Positions 15,675-26,216 of a stretch of DNA of 64,000 bases are shown here, one piece after another. Position 1 is the stretch's first letter. Each line of letters starts with the position of its first letter. The translations under genes and the position numbers were made by a program. Below the pieces are notes generated by a model. The model did not search any database. It worked only from the letters and a program-made list of their open reading frames with translations, and was not told the DNA's origin. Source of the stretch: Candidatus Sulfotelmatobacter sp. (GTDB lineage: Bacteria > Acidobacteriota > Terriglobia > Terriglobales > Acidobacteriaceae); NCBI GenBank assembly GCA_036500765.1, contig DASYBM010000002.1, positions 124,001 to 188,000 of the forward strand, in the 5' to 3' direction.

Positions 15675-18194
15675 CTGCTCCTGGCTGCGCTTGCGAGCAC
15701 GCTGTCGTGTGCTCGTAGAGATGAGTCGCCGCAAGCCGCGTTCGAAAACGCGAATCAGGCGTTCATTCACGGCGAACTGCAGGAGACCAAGAGCGAGGCG
15801 AAAAGAAGATACGAAGAGCTTCGAGATTCCAGCCCCCTTTGGGCCTGGAAATTTAAGATCCTTGAAGCCAAGGCGGCCTTGTGGCAAGGCCTTTTCGAAG
15901 AAGCGCTCACGGACCTCAAGTCAGATCCGCAGCCCAGCCGGGCGGACATGGCTATTCCCGTGCTCACAGTTCGCGGCGTTGCCCACACGCATCTCCGAGA
16001 ATACCCGGAAGCCGAACAAGCCCTGAAGGAAGCCACCGAACTGTGCGGCGCTCACCTCGACTCCGGATGTGGAGAAGTTCTCCAGGCACGCGGCCTGCTG
16101 GCAAGCGAGCAAGGCGATTCCATTTCGGCGGAAGAGCTATACAAGCGAACTCTTGCCTTCGCTCGCGGCCACGACGATCACCTCCTGGAGTCCACTGCTC
16201 TCCTCAACTTGGGTGCTGAATTACTCGCGGAAGGCCGCTTCGATGAGGCATTCGATCAGTCGGAGGCCTCATATCGGGCTGCAAAATCGATAGACGCCCG
16301 AGTCGTCGAACCCATTGCCCAAGGCAACACAGGTTGGTCCTCTTACCGCTTGGGAGATTCGGACAAAGCTCTTGAAATATTTCTCGCGGCCGAGCGGCGC
16401 GCCAGCGACCTGCAAGACTACGTAGACCAGGGAATCTGGCTCACCGACGCCGGCTACGTTTACATGGATAAGCGCAACTTCCCGCTTGCTGAACAAGTGT
16501 TTCAGCGAGCGCTGCTATTGGAGAAGCAGGTCGAGAGCAAAGAAAACATTTATAACGCTCTGCGGGTCTTGGCGCGTCTCTCCGTCCAAACTGGCAACCT
16601 CGATAATGCAAGCGCTTACGCCGAGCAAGCTCTAACCGTCGCGCGCGAAAGCCATAACCACGTCGACGAACTTTATCCCATGCTGGTTCAGGGACAGATC
16701 GCAGCCCATCGAGGCGACGCCGTAAAAGCGCGACAGATTCTGGAAACCGTCGAGCGCGATCCACTCTCCCCCGTATTTCTGAAGTGGGAGGCCCAGCACT
16801 CGCTGGCGCGTCTCTACGAAGAGGAAAAGCAGACAGATGCGGCAGATCGCGAATACCGCAGTGCGCTGGCCACATTCGAAGCCGCTCGCGCTTCCGTGCA
16901 GCGTGAGGACTTCCAGCTTTCGTTCCTGACCAACGCCGCCCGCATCTACGACGACTACGTACACTTTCTGGTAGCCCAAGGAAAAATCGACGAAGCCCTG
17001 CGCTGGGCCGATTACAGCCGCGCTCGAACTCTGGCGGAAGGACTGGGCCTGTTGTCGAAAAGCTCTCGTGCCGACATTCACGCCGCGCCTTCAGCCCTGA
17101 ATCCGCGCGAGATTTCCCGCAAAGCGAAGAGCACGCTGTTGTTTTACTGGCTGGGCGAGAAGCAGTCGTACCTGTGGACGATCACTCCGCAGAAGGCCAG
17201 CCTGTTCCCATTGCCGCCCGGCCCGGATGTCGATTCACTGGTTGAACGATATCGCAGAGCACTGGGCAGTCCGCAGGATGTTCTCGAATCCCAAAATGAA
17301 GAGGGGCGCGCGCTCTATCGCACCCTCATCGCCCCGGCGAAAGAGTTGTTAGCCAGCGACGCGAAAGTAATCATCATCCCCGACGGCAGCCTGAATAATC
17401 TGAACTTCGAAACGCTGGTCGTCGCCGAACCCCTGCCCCACTTCTGGATCGAAGACGCCGATGTTGCGAACGCCAGCTCACTGCGCGTACTGGCCGCATC
17501 TTTGTCGCGCTACGATGCGCGCGGCAAAGCTCAAGACCATGCCCGAGAGAATGTCCAAGTAAAGAAACGCCGGCTGCTCTTGATCGGCGACAGCGTCGCC
17601 CCCAGCCGGGAATATCCCGAACTGCCGCGCGCGGCGCAACAAATGGCCAACGTCGCGAAACATTTCCCATCTGCCCAGGAACAGGTTTATCGGCGGGACC
17701 AAGCAAACCCGGCGGCATATGCGGCCAGCGATCCCGGCAAGTTTTCTCACATCCATTTTGTCGCGCATGGCACTGCCAGCCGTCTCAGTCCGCTCGACTC
17801 CGCGATTGTGTTGTCCAAGATTGTGTTGTCGAAGGAAGATGCCGGCGACGACTCATTCAAACTTTATGCCCGCGACATTATTCGGCATCCCCTGCACGCC
17901 GATCTGGTGACCATCTCCGCATGTTACGGCGCGGGCGAGCGCGCCTACTCGGGCGAAGGCTTGGTCGGCCTGGCCTGGGCCTTTCTGCGAGCCGGGGCCC
18001 ACAACGTGATCGCCGGTCTCTGGGAAGTTACCGACGCGTCCACCGAACAATTGATGGATCGCTTCTACGACGAACTCGACAAGGGCGCCGCTCCCGATGC
18101 CGCCCTGCGCGCGGCGAAGCTTTCGCTGCTGCACGGCGGCCAATTCCGCAACCCTTTTTACTGGGCACCCTTTCAACTCTATACCGGCTCTTGA
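15675..18194 (+). CDS. TPR-CHAT caspase-like protease, probably exported
   Basis: About 839 aa from the proposed start. A hydrophobic segment (TLLLAALASTL) followed by Ser-Cys suggests a signal peptide, possibly of lipoprotein type although the lipobox is poor. Residues about 30-460 are tetratricopeptide repeats; residues about 485-839 are a CHAT (caspase HetF associated with TPRs) domain with an intact His698 (HFVAHG) and Cys750 (ISACYGAG) dyad and the usual C-terminal NPFYWAPFQLYTG. CHAT domains are cysteine peptidases of clan CD. No ATG, GTG or TTG lies in frame between 15420 and 15878: the choices are ATG 15417 (deep inside the previous gene), a CTG at 15675, or a TTG at 15879 that would delete the signal. 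The CTG is chosen tentatively. It probably forms one unit with the three genes before it. Confidence 0.85.
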   Translation: MLLAALASTLSCARRDESPQAAFENANQAFIHGELQETKSEAKRRYEELRDSSPLWAWKFKILEAKAALWQGLFEEALTDLKSDPQPSRADMAIPVLTVRGVAHTHLREYPEAEQALKEATELCGAHLDSGCGEVLQARGLLASEQGDSISAEELYKRTLAFARGHDDHLLESTALLNLGAELLAEGRFDEAFDQSEASYRAAKSIDARVVEPIAQGNTGWSSYRLGDSDKALEIFLAAERRASDLQDYVDQGIWLTDAGYVYMDKRNFPLAEQVFQRALLLEKQVESKENIYNALRVLARLSVQTGNLDNASAYAEQALTVARESHNHVDELYPMLVQGQIAAHRGDAVKARQILETVERDPLSPVFLKWEAQHSLARLYEEEKQTDAADREYRSALATFEAARASVQREDFQLSFLTNAARIYDDYVHFLVAQGKIDEALRWADYSRARTLAEGLGLLSKSSRADIHAAPSALNPREISRKAKSTLLFYWLGEKQSYLWTITPQKASLFPLPPGPDVDSLVERYRRALGSPQDVLESQNEEGRALYRTLIAPAKELLASDAKVIIIPDGSLNNLNFETLVVAEPLPHFWIEDADVANASSLRVLAASLSRYDARGKAQDHARENVQVKKRRLLLIGDSVAPSREYPELPRAAQQMANVAKHFPSAQEQVYRRDQANPAAYAASDPGKFSHIHFVAHGTASRLSPLDSAIVLSKIVLSKEDAGDDSFKLYARDIIRHPLHADLVTISACYGAGERAYSGEGLVGLAWAFLRAGAHNVIAGLWEVTDASTEQLMDRFYDELDKGAAPDAALRAAKLSLLHGGQFRNPFYWAPFQLYTGS

Positions 18195-18219
18195 CGCGCG
18201 CCGATTTTCTCCTAACGGC

Positions 18220-18264
18220 GTCATCCCGAGCGGAGCCGTTCTTCAGGCGAAGCGAGGGATCTCC
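18220..18264 (-). repeat. family C repeat, short copy
   Basis: Core of the family C repeat read on the minus strand: GAGATCCCTCGCTTCGCCTG, then AACGGCTCCGCTCGGGATGAC. It lies between the CHAT gene and the epimerase gene. It matches the cores at 31211-31264, 44460-44502 and 45879-45925. Confidence 0.8.
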
Positions 18265-18324
18265 CAGCATAGGAATCGGAGCCCCTATCCTGCACGCCGG
18301 GAACTGCTAAGCTCATTCAAAGCC

Positions 18325-19407
18325 ATGCAGATTCTCCACGTGGTCGGTGCACGACCAAATTTTATGAAAGCCGCACCAGTCCTGCATGCGCTGCGCGAGC
18401 GGCCCGGCATGCGGCAAACACTCGTGCATACCGGCCAGCACTACGACAAAAATCTCTCGGACATTTTCTTCTCCCAACTCGAAATGCCGCTTCCCGACGT
18501 GAATCTCGGCGTGGGCTCCGCCTCGCACGCGCGCCAGACCGCGGAAATCATGACCGGTCTTGAGCCCGTCCTGCTCGAGCGTAAACCGGACGTTGTACTT
18601 GTCTACGGGGATGTGAACTCAACCGTCGCCGCTGCCCTGGTGTGCGCTAAATTGCTGATTCCGATTGCGCACGTCGAAGCCGGACTGCGCTCCTTCGATC
18701 GCACCATGCCCGAGGAAGTAAATCGTATCGTCACCGACCGCCTGGCCGACTTGCTGTTCACGCCCTCAGAAGACGGCGACGAAAATCTGCTGCGCGAAGG
18801 CATCTCGCCGGAAAAGATTCATCGCGTTGGGAATGTCATGATCGACTCGCTCGTGCGCCTGCTCCCGGCCGCGGCCAACTGTCCAGCCAACGGCCTTCCC
18901 AACCGCTTCGCGCTGGTCACGCTGCACCGCCCCTCCAATGTGGATGACGGCGAAACCTTGAAGAACATTCTGCAATCCCTGCTCGCCGTGAGCGAGCAAC
19001 TGGATGTCGTGTTCCCAGTCCATCCCCGCACGCGCTCCCGCATTAAACAGTTTGACCAGTTCAGCACCAGCCTCGATCGTATCCGCCTGCTCGAACCCGT
19101 ACCCTATATCGAATTCCTTGCCATGCAGAAGCGCGCCACCGCCGTCATCACCGATTCGGGCGGCATCCAGGAAGAGACGACGTACCTGCAAGTGCCGTGC
19201 CTGACGCTGCGTGAGAACACCGAACGGCCAATCACGGTCACCATGGGAACGAATACCCTGGTGGGTCAGGACAGCCGGAAGCTTTCGTCAGAATTGTCGG
19301 CGATTCTCGCAGGCCGAGCGAAACGTGGCGCCATTCCGCCGCTTTGGGATGGCCACGCCGCCGATCGCATCGCGGATATCCTTCAGAGATTCTCCGATCA
19401 ACCCTAG
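18325..19407 (+). CDS. wecB: UDP-N-acetylglucosamine 2-epimerase (non-hydrolysing)
   Basis: Cytoplasmic enzyme interconverting UDP-GlcNAc and UDP-ManNAc for surface polysaccharide synthesis; 360 aa, normal length. The start is the ATG giving MQILHVVGARPNFMKAAPVL, the conserved N-terminus of the family; the frame extends upstream but without homology. Family motifs seen: YGDVNSTVAAALVCAK, HVEAGLRSFDRTMPEEVNR, TLHRPSNVDD, TDSGGIQEET and RENTERPIT. It is 130 bp after the CHAT gene, separated by a family C repeat, so it may be a separate unit. No partner dehydrogenase (WecC) is in the window. Downstream, 19411-19485 holds repeat-like sequence ending in a CGAGAAACCTGCT motif. Confidence 0.93.
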   Translation: MQILHVVGARPNFMKAAPVLHALRERPGMRQTLVHTGQHYDKNLSDIFFSQLEMPLPDVNLGVGSASHARQTAEIMTGLEPVLLERKPDVVLVYGDVNSTVAAALVCAKLLIPIAHVEAGLRSFDRTMPEEVNRIVTDRLADLLFTPSEDGDENLLREGISPEKIHRVGNVMIDSLVRLLPAAANCPANGLPNRFALVTLHRPSNVDDGETLKNILQSLLAVSEQLDVVFPVHPRTRSRIKQFDQFSTSLDRIRLLEPVPYIEFLAMQKRATAVITDSGGIQEETTYLQVPCLTLRENTERPITVTMGTNTLVGQDSRKLSSELSAILAGRAKRGAIPPLWDGHAADRIADILQRFSDQP

Positions 19408-19486
19408 CCATGTCATTTCGAGCGCAGCAGAGTGGCGCGGTTACGCGCGCCATTTTTGTTGAAGTCGAGAAACCTGCTGTCCGCCC

Positions 19487-20617
19487 CTACTCGGTGGTGT
19501 AGTTGATCTCCATCCGCCGTACCTGCACGCTTGAAGCGTAGAGCGCGATCATCGCCACGATCACAATTCCCAGCACTGCCACTGGAGCCGACACCGGATC
19601 CGAGTTCGAGATCAATAAGGCCAGCAAAGGCGGCGTCCCCGCCGCACTTGGAAGATCCACCGGGCACAGCGACTTAAGATAGTAGATTACGCTGAACTGC
19701 TTGAGCATCCCCGGCAGAAATGGATTGATCGCTTCCCATATCAAGATCGCCGCCGCCGGCAGAATCGGATTCCGGAACATCATCCCCGCAACCAGAAAGA
19801 ACGCTCCGTATCCCACGCAGGCGAGCATGGTCACTCCCACATACACCGCCGCATTCTCCAGGCCGTGATTGTGATAGAGGTAGAGATCCCGAGTACTGGG
19901 AGGAAAGTGCCACAAGAAAGCAACGGTCTGCAATATTTCGCTGGTCACAAAAATCGTGCACGTCGCCAGCAACCCCGCGAGAAACTTGCCCACCATCAGA
20001 ACTTCGCGCCGGATCGGCGCCAGAAAATAAAAATGCAGGCTGCGGTCGAGGATCTCTCCGCGGAACAGGTTCATGAAAATCCCCAGGCATCCGAAAAAAA
20101 TCGCCAGCCGCAGAAAGAAGAATTGAAACACGCCGGCGAACATGATCGAATCCTGCCCGAGATTGTTGCCTTCCTGAAGATTGATGAAATCGACTTTCCC
20201 GTCCGTCAGGTTTATGTACAGATCGTTCTGTCCATCGGAGTAGTGATAGTTCTCATGAGCAACATGAACCGTCGCCTGGCTCTCGGTCGGCCGATTTTCG
20301 TTCCAATGAAATTGGACTGGCGGCTTTCCCAGGATTGCCATTACTTCCGCGCGCGTCATGCCCGGCTTCACCGCCCGCAAGTCGTGGTAGCTCAGCGGCC
20401 GCTCGCCGCGCCGCGCGATGCCCTCGCGCCCATGCTGCTGGTTCGACATGGCCGCGGCATATGCCATGAACAGCACCACCGGCAGCGCGGCCAGCACGTA
20501 AATCCAAAGCCCGCGTCTGGCGAAAAATGTTTTCTTCATTTCCAGGCGAATGACGGCCCTGATCTGCGCCCACCACAGCCTGGTCGTCGCTACGTTCATC
20601 ATTGCGTCCGTCGTCAT
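19487..20617 (-). CDS. ABC-2 type permease with BamE-like external loop
   Basis: Permease of 376 aa. TM1 lies at about 36-55. Residues about 76-150 form a soluble insertion between TM1 and TM2 that resembles the SmpA/BamE fold: [18 protein letters not shown] followed by [19 protein letters not shown]. About six further hydrophobic segments follow ([20 protein letters not shown] onward), as in ABC-2 exporters. The ATG forms an ATGA overlap with the stop of the preceding ATPase gene, so the two are translationally coupled and very likely form one transporter. It is the last gene of a six-gene operon headed by an ECF sigma factor. The substrate is unknown. Confidence 0.85.
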   Translation of the reverse strand: MTTDAMMNVATTRLWWAQIRAVIRLEMKKTFFARRGLWIYVLAALPVVLFMAYAAAMSNQQHGREGIARRGERPLSYHDLRAVKPGMTRAEVMAILGKPPVQFHWNENRPTESQATVHVAHENYHYSDGQNDLYINLTDGKVDFINLQEGNNLGQDSIMFAGVFQFFFLRLAIFFGCLGIFMNLFRGEILDRSLHFYFLAPIRREVLMVGKFLAGLLATCTIFVTSEILQTVAFLWHFPPSTRDLYLYHNHGLENAAVYVGVTMLACVGYGAFFLVAGMMFRNPILPAAAILIWEAINPFLPGMLKQFSVIYYLKSLCPVDLPSAAGTPPLLALLISNSDPVSAPVAVLGIVIVAMIALYASSVQVRRMEINYTTE

Positions 20618-21564
20618 CGCACGACCTCTTCATTCCCGATCAAATATTCGTAAACGGACAATACGTCGTCATCCGCCGGCGCGATGGACTCAATGTCGAT
20701 CCCGTTTTCATTTCCGTTCAATGCCATCTGATTCAAAGCCAGATAAAAGCCATCGGCATCCCGCGTTTTCACCAGCAGGCCGCGCTCATCTTTATGAATG
20801 GAAATTTCAATGGTGTGATCGTCCTCAATCAACCTTGCGGCCAGTTCCCGCGGCCGCGTGCAGCGAATCAAAATCTGCGTGGGATGTTCCTGAATCTCGC
20901 TGCGCACGGTCGAGATCTGTCCCTCCGCAACAACGTAGCCGTTGCTGAGCAAAATCACCTGATCGGAAATTACATCCACTTCATGCAGAATGTGGCTGGA
21001 AATGATCACCGAACAACCTTGCTCCGCCGTAGCGCGAAACAACGCGATCATTTCCGAGCGCGCCAGCGGGTCCAACCCGTTCAGCGGCTCATCGAGCACC
21101 AGCACCTTCGGATCGTGCGCCAAAGCCTGCGCCAGCCGAATGCGCTGCCGCATTCCCTTGCTGTAAGCGGCGACGTTGCGCTTGCCGTCCTCGACCAGAT
21201 TCACGCGTTCGAGCGCGCGCCAAGCCAGTCGTTCCGCGGTCTCTGTATCGCGCCCGGCCAACCGCAGATAGGAATTCACAAACTGAAATCCAGTCAGGCC
21301 TTTGGGAAATGCGTCGAATTGCGTGCTGTATCCCAAAATCCTGAAAAGGTTTTCCGGATCGTCAGTCTTATATCCGAGCACTTCGACCCGCCCGCGTGTG
21401 GGACGGATCAATCCCGTCATCAGGTTCATCAGCGTCGTCTTGCCCGAACCATTCGGGCCCACCAGGCTGGTAATCCCCGGCGGAATCGAGAGATTCACCC
21501 GGTTCACGCCCAGGATTTCTCCGTAGAACTTCGACACATCTTCGAAGACGACGCGGTCTTTCAT
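20614..21564 (-). CDS. ABC transporter ATP-binding protein
   Basis: 316-aa nucleotide-binding subunit. Walker A is [10 protein letters not shown] (about residue 36), the signature region is YSKGMRQR (a variant of LSGGQ common in ABC-2 exporters) and Walker B is [13 protein letters not shown], followed by the H-loop SSHILHE. The C-terminal 90 residues are an accessory domain of the type seen in drug or antibiotic exporters. It precedes, and overlaps by 4 bp, the permease with the BamE-like loop. The 38-bp gap to the preceding permease suggests it belongs to the same transcript. Confidence 0.92.
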   Translation of the reverse strand: MKDRVVFEDVSKFYGEILGVNRVNLSIPPGITSLVGPNGSGKTTLMNLMTGLIRPTRGRVEVLGYKTDDPENLFRILGYSTQFDAFPKGLTGFQFVNSYLRLAGRDTETAERLAWRALERVNLVEDGKRNVAAYSKGMRQRIRLAQALAHDPKVLVLDEPLNGLDPLARSEMIALFRATAEQGCSVIISSHILHEVDVISDQVILLSNGYVVAEGQISTVRSEIQEHPTQILIRCTRPRELAARLIEDDHTIEISIHKDERGLLVKTRDADGFYLALNQMALNGNENGIDIESIAPADDDVLSVYEYLIGNEEVVR

Positions 21565-21602
21565 TCGATGGCGCTCATCCGATCACCCACATCTCGTAAG
21601 GC

Positions 21603-22460
21603 TCATTTGATCACTTCATACGCGCGCACCTTGCGCAGCAGCAGCCACAGGCAGATCGCGCAATAGACGAGCAGCGCGATCCACGCTTGCTCGACCGGGA
21701 TCGCATGCTCCGTATCCACGCGGAACAGCGAGTTCCATACTGTGCCCATGAGGTAAGCCACGTTGAAAAAATGTCCCGCCTCAGTTCGCATCACGGCATT
21801 GATGGCTTGTGCGAAGCCGGCGCCAAAGAACATTACGGCGAGCAGCAGCGCGCCCGCCACGATTCTCCACTTCACCCACGCCGAGAGCGCCATAGCCAGC
21901 AGCGACAGAATCGCGATCCAAATCAGTGAAGAAAGCACAAGGCTGCCGGCAATCCACAAATTCTCCCAGGCCCAGGTTGGCCCCGCGAGACTGGCCTGCA
22001 TCGCGAAAAGAACTAATCCCGGAATCCAGGTGATTTGCGAAAGCAAAATTGCCAGCACCGACGACTTGCCCAGCACATAATCCGCTCGCGAAAACGGGCG
22101 GCAGAAATATAGCGGCAGCGCGCCGTTGGCGAGGTCGGGCGAAATCAATCCCGGCCCAGCAAATGCGGTCAGAAGAAACGCGAACACTCCCTGCGCGCTG
22201 ATAAACTTGAAAAAGAATGTGTTATCGATTGAGATGAATCCTCGCGGCAGGCCGATCTGCTGAAGAAAACTCGCGCTGTGCGCTACGTAGATCATCAACA
22301 GGAAGGCCAGCGGAGAAAAGAAGCAGACCACAAAAAACCCGAGCATGAACCTGGAACTGAACAACCGGCGCCGCGAGTAACGAAAAAGCACAAACCACCG
22401 CGACCACGCCGGCGTCAACGCCCCTGCATACGGTTTGTAGTTGCGCCGGTACACCGCCAT
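21603..22460 (-). CDS. ABC-2 type permease
   Basis: 285-aa polytopic protein with about six hydrophobic segments (for example FMLGFFVVCFFSPLAFLLMIY and VAGALLLAVMFFGAGFAQA). It partners the ATPase encoded just upstream (its ATG lies 3 bp beyond that gene's stop). The pattern ISPDLANGALPLYFCRPFSRADYVLGK is typical of ABC-2 permeases of the NosY/Nat type. No substrate clue. Confidence 0.88.
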   Translation of the reverse strand: MAVYRRNYKPYAGALTPAWSRWFVLFRYSRRRLFSSRFMLGFFVVCFFSPLAFLLMIYVAHSASFLQQIGLPRGFISIDNTFFFKFISAQGVFAFLLTAFAGPGLISPDLANGALPLYFCRPFSRADYVLGKSSVLAILLSQITWIPGLVLFAMQASLAGPTWAWENLWIAGSLVLSSLIWIAILSLLAMALSAWVKWRIVAGALLLAVMFFGAGFAQAINAVMRTEAGHFFNVAYLMGTVWNSLFRVDTEHAIPVEQAWIALLVYCAICLWLLLRKVRAYEVIK

Positions 22461-22463
22461 TCG

Positions 22464-23447
22464 TCAGCTCTCCATCGCCTTCAGGAAAATATCTTCCAGC
22501 GTGTCCCGCCGGAAATTCATGCGCCGGATGCGAACCTGCCGCTCCGCCGCTATACGAAAGATGTCGCGGGTCTCGACCCCCTCCGCCAGAACCATCTTCA
22601 TGCGGTTCGCCGTCACCGCGCATTCGCAGCCGAGTTTTTCAATCGCCTCGGTGAAATCGCCGTTCGCGCCGTAGGTTTCGAGCTCTAGAAATCGCTTGTT
22701 CGCGCGGCGCTCTTCATCCAGATTCGAGTAATGCGCGATCCGCCCCTGCTTCAGAATCAACACTTCATCGCAGGTGTCTTCCACATCGCGCAGCAAATGC
22801 GAGCACAACACGATCCGCATCTCTTTCCCATCGCGAATCTCGCGGATCATGCGAATCATGCGTTGCCGCGCCGAAGGATCCAGGCCGTTGGTCGGCTCAT
22901 CGAGAATCAACAGCTTCGGTCCATGCACAATCGCCTGCGCCAGCTTCGCCAGTTGCTTCATGCCCAGCGAATACGTTCCCAATTGCCGATAACGCGCCTC
23001 CGCCAGGCCAACATAGAACAGCGCCTCGTGCGCCCGTTCCAGAGCCATGTCTGCGGGCAAGCCCGAGAGTTCTCCCATCATCTGCACAAAAGAAACCGCG
23101 CTCATCTTCGAGATGAACGCGTCGTTCTCGGGCATGTAGCCCACCAGCCCGCGAATTTTCTGGATGTCGGTGGCGACGTCGTAGCCAAACACCCGAGCCG
23201 AGCCGGCGGAGGATTTGTAGAAGCCGAGAAGAGTATTGATCAGCGTCGATTTGCCCGCGCCATTCGGTCCCAGCAATCCAATCGAGCACCCGCGCAACGT
23301 GGTCGTAAGCCCGCGCAGGATCTCCCGATTTCCGAAACGAACCGAGAGACCCTGGAGTTCCACCAGCGGCGGAAGCGGAGCGGCGGGCGGCGCCGGCGCC
23401 AATTCGCGCTCGCCGTCTGCCGCCCCGCGTTGAACGGTTGTGCTCAC
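22464..23447 (-). CDS. ABC transporter ATP-binding protein
   Basis: 327-aa ATPase subunit. It has an N-terminal Pro/Ala-rich tail (1-25), Walker [11 protein letters not shown], signature YSLGMKQL, Walker [14 protein letters not shown] and H-loop CSHLLRD. Its GTG start overlaps the stop of the FecR-domain gene (GTGA), so it is coupled to it. With the next gene it makes the first of two ATPase/permease pairs in the operon; the two ATPases are clearly diverged from each other. Confidence 0.92.
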   Translation of the reverse strand: MSTTVQRGAADGERELAPAPPAAPLPPLVELQGLSVRFGNREILRGLTTTLRGCSIGLLGPNGAGKSTLINTLLGFYKSSAGSARVFGYDVATDIQKIRGLVGYMPENDAFISKMSAVSFVQMMGELSGLPADMALERAHEALFYVGLAEARYRQLGTYSLGMKQLAKLAQAIVHGPKLLILDEPTNGLDPSARQRMIRMIREIRDGKEMRIVLCSHLLRDVEDTCDEVLILKQGRIAHYSNLDEERRANKRFLELETYGANGDFTEAIEKLGCECAVTANRMKMVLAEGVETRDIFRIAAERQVRIRRMNFRRDTLEDIFLKAMES

Positions 23448-26164
23448 TCAGTTTGAAGTGCTGGGTGACTCGAATCTCCACCCACGAACATATCCCCGCC
23501 GATAAACATCTGCGGCAGGAACGGCCCCCGGTGGCCCATCGTCAAAAGCGTGCCCAGGTCAAACCCCATGAAGCCGGTGTTGCTCGCCACTGTAATCCGA
23601 TCGCTCTCGCCATAGGCGTAAATCAAGCCCGGCGCGGAGTTGGCCTTGAGCGCATCCACCGACGCCTGTTGCTGCCGGTTGAGCGCTCCACTGGATTTCA
23701 GTTGATCGGCCAGCGGACCCACGACCGGGCCGATGTTGTGATAAAAGATCCCCGAAAAATTCGTATAGCCATCGCTCGGCAACAGCGCCTGAAAGGTCGG
23801 CGAATGCGTCAGCGTATATCCTGCCGCGCGAGATTGAATCGCTCGCGACAGAGTAGCCGCATCGGGCGCGGCGATCAGATAGTTGTCGACGAAAGTGTAA
23901 TCGATTTCAGGATTCACCCTGCTGGTGCCGCTGATCACGTAGTAAGTCCTGGAGTTGACCTGCCGCTGCGTCAATTGCACAGCATGCCCCTGCGCGCCGG
24001 GCTCCCGATTGTAGCTGTCGACGAGCTTCGCGAGGGTCGACTGCAACGTTGCCGGATCGTAGACTTCGACGATCAGTTTCCACCGCGGCGTGGGCAGCAT
24101 CGGCCCGTCGAAGGCCATGGTAAATTCCCCGCCCAGCGGCGCGGCCAGGTCGTTCAGCACATTCACGCCCGTCTTCGATTCGAATTCGTTCAGGTGCTGC
24201 TGAAAGTTCACATCCCCGGCGCCGATCATCTTGAAGATTTCTTCCATGATGGTTTTCGGATTCTTGATGACCGCCGAGGTCACCATGCTGGCCTCGGGCG
24301 AAACGAATTCCAGCGATCCCATCGGCGCAGGCGCGGCCAGCCACGATGCCACGCCTTGCCGCTCCGCCGCAAACATCAGATCGGCGCGGCTCTCGGTCTT
24401 ACCGGCAACGTAGCGGTGTTCCATGGTCAGGTAGCGCACGTCGCCAATCCCCGGCGGCAGGGCATTGGCCGGCTTGTTATTCGCGCTGCCACTAGCTGGT
24501 ACGTTGTGCACGATAATTTGTTCCATGTCGGCGCAGAAAAGCCACTCTGCCCCTTGCTCGTAAGACCGCGCGATCTGCTGATAAAAGGGCGTGCCGGAAA
24601 ATGTACTCGGGCTCTGCTGCTGGGCCCGCGTCGCCGCCTGCTGTAGTTCCGTCAGATCGGGACTGGCGATCATCATATTGTCGCTCACATAAACCAGCAG
24701 CGGCCGCCCGGCGATCGGCGTCGCCGTCCACGGATTATGTACGGTCTGCAAGGCAGCTGGCGAAGAATTCGAACTCAATTTGCGATTCGCCTTTTGCAGG
24801 AAGCCCTCCAGTCCGCCCTGCTTCACCTTCGCCAGCACCACCGGAGCGCCGTATTCCGTTCCGTTTTTAGACACCGCAAATACAATCTCGTCGCCCAGAT
24901 AGCCGCTAAAAGTCTGCACCTGGTTCAGCACGTCCTGCAACTTCGGTCCGCTGCCTTTTTGCTGCTGCTTCCACCAATCGCGCAGTTCCGGGCTCTGTTG
25001 CAGCCGGTCCCGGAATAACTGGCTCGCCTCGGCCAAAGTATCGGCAAGATTGGGAATCGCCGCGTAAATCACGGTGTGATCCGGAACGTAGGGCAGAAGT
25101 TCGGAGCTGTAGCGTAATCCCGGCCCCGGAATCGCCGCAAACTGCTTCTGCAACACGGCAAAGTCGCCCAGCAGCGCCAAATATTTTGCGGAATCTTTGC
25201 TCCACGCGATGTCGTTTTGAATCGGAACTTTCGATACCGTGGAGTTCGAGGTCGCTTCCTCGCCGGCGCTCAGATCCGTCGTGCGATCGCCGTAGTCAAC
25301 GCGGACCACGCCTTCGATCACAGCCACGCGCGAGCCTTTGGTTCCATGATTCACGGAAAAAATAGTTCCCTTCACCGAAACCAGCCCGTCGTCGGTCGCG
25401 AGATACAACCGGCCCGACTTCTGCTTCGCCGCTTGCACGATCACCCTTCCGCCGTCCAGATGAATAGTGGTGCCCCGCCACTCCCGCGATACCGAAAGAT
25501 CGGAGCGTTCGCCCATCTCAAGCAAAGATCCATCGAGCAAGCGCACCACCGCCCGCGAGCCTTTTGCGGTGCGCACCTGGTCTCCATTTCGAATTTCATA
25601 ACCCGCCGGGATCAATCGCATCTCGGCGCCCGATCCCGTATAGAGCGCGCCGTCTACCGTTTGAACCGACGCGCGCACGACGTGCTGGCCGGGCAGCACT
25701 CCGAGGTTGAACGCGACGGTAGCGACTGCCACGGCGGCGACCGCGGCTGCGCTCAGCGCCCATCGCCAGGCCACCGAAGCCGATGCGCTTGGCCTTGAAC
25801 CGGCGCGCGAACGAATGCTCCTGGATTCCACTCGCAGAACCATTTGCGATTCGCCTGCCCGGGCGCGGTCGACTGCGTGACGGCACTCCACGCAGGCATG
25901 CACGTGATCCTCAAACAGCATCGTCCGCGCCGGAGCCAATTGCTTGCCCAGATATGCCGGGATGAGCGCCTGAAAATCCGCGCAGCCGCGCAAGGTGGAC
26001 GTTCGCGAGCCGATTTCCAAAGTGGGGGCCGACCCGGCAATCGACTTCCAGACCCGTTCGCCGGCCTGCGCGACTGCCTGGCCGTCGATCTGCTCACTTC
26101 GAATCTCCGAGATCATCCGGTCAAAGATCATGCGGTCGAACTTTTCATTCTTTTCATTCTTCAT
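23444..26164 (-). CDS. zf-HC2/FecR-domain membrane protein with large exported domain
   Basis: 906 aa from an ATG preceded by a good AGGAGG site; an upstream in-frame start at 26275 would run into the sigma gene and is rejected. A cytoplasmic zinc motif H87-x3-C91-x2-C94 of anti-sigma type is followed by one TM helix (about 133-155) and an exported FecR-type domain (about 185-295: [34 protein letters not shown]). Residues about 330-906 form a large region resembling DUF3352-type proteins (repeated [14 protein letters not shown]-like and TLSRAIQSR-like segments), a tentative match. Its position right after an ECF sigma gene suggests it is the sensor/anti-sigma; the FecR domain suggests surface signalling. 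The large C-terminus may be the sensing part. Confidence 0.85.
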   Translation of the reverse strand: MKNEKNEKFDRMIFDRMISEIRSEQIDGQAVAQAGERVWKSIAGSAPTLEIGSRTSTLRGCADFQALIPAYLGKQLAPARTMLFEDHVHACVECRHAVDRARAGESQMVLRVESRSIRSRAGSRPSASASVAWRWALSAAAVAAVAVATVAFNLGVLPGQHVVRASVQTVDGALYTGSGAEMRLIPAGYEIRNGDQVRTAKGSRAVVRLLDGSLLEMGERSDLSVSREWRGTTIHLDGGRVIVQAAKQKSGRLYLATDDGLVSVKGTIFSVNHGTKGSRVAVIEGVVRVDYGDRTTDLSAGEEATSNSTVSKVPIQNDIAWSKDSAKYLALLGDFAVLQKQFAAIPGPGLRYSSELLPYVPDHTVIYAAIPNLADTLAEASQLFRDRLQQSPELRDWWKQQQKGSGPKLQDVLNQVQTFSGYLGDEIVFAVSKNGTEYGAPVVLAKVKQGGLEGFLQKANRKLSSNSSPAALQTVHNPWTATPIAGRPLLVYVSDNMMIASPDLTELQQAATRAQQQSPSTFSGTPFYQQIARSYEQGAEWLFCADMEQIIVHNVPASGSANNKPANALPPGIGDVRYLTMEHRYVAGKTESRADLMFAAERQGVASWLAAPAPMGSLEFVSPEASMVTSAVIKNPKTIMEEIFKMIGAGDVNFQQHLNEFESKTGVNVLNDLAAPLGGEFTMAFDGPMLPTPRWKLIVEVYDPATLQSTLAKLVDSYNREPGAQGHAVQLTQRQVNSRTYYVISGTSRVNPEIDYTFVDNYLIAAPDAATLSRAIQSRAAGYTLTHSPTFQALLPSDGYTNFSGIFYHNIGPVVGPLADQLKSSGALNRQQQASVDALKANSAPGLIYAYGESDRITVASNTGFMGFDLGTLLTMGHRGPFLPQMFIGGDMFVGGDSSHPALQTE

Positions 26165-26216
26165 GGCCTGCCTCCTGATTATGCGGCTGCTTCGCGAGCA
26201 TGCTTTGCGCCCGGTT

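Noticed and set aside
13352-18194. type III-E CRISPR effector locus suggested by TPR-CHAT plus sigma factor
   Set aside because: No gRAMP/Cas7-11, Cas1/2 or repeat-spacer array in the window; only the regulatory logic is similar.
23438-24646. 402-codon plus-strand frame opposite the FecR-domain gene
   Set aside because: Arg/His-rich antisense translation without any motif, fully covered by the FecR gene.
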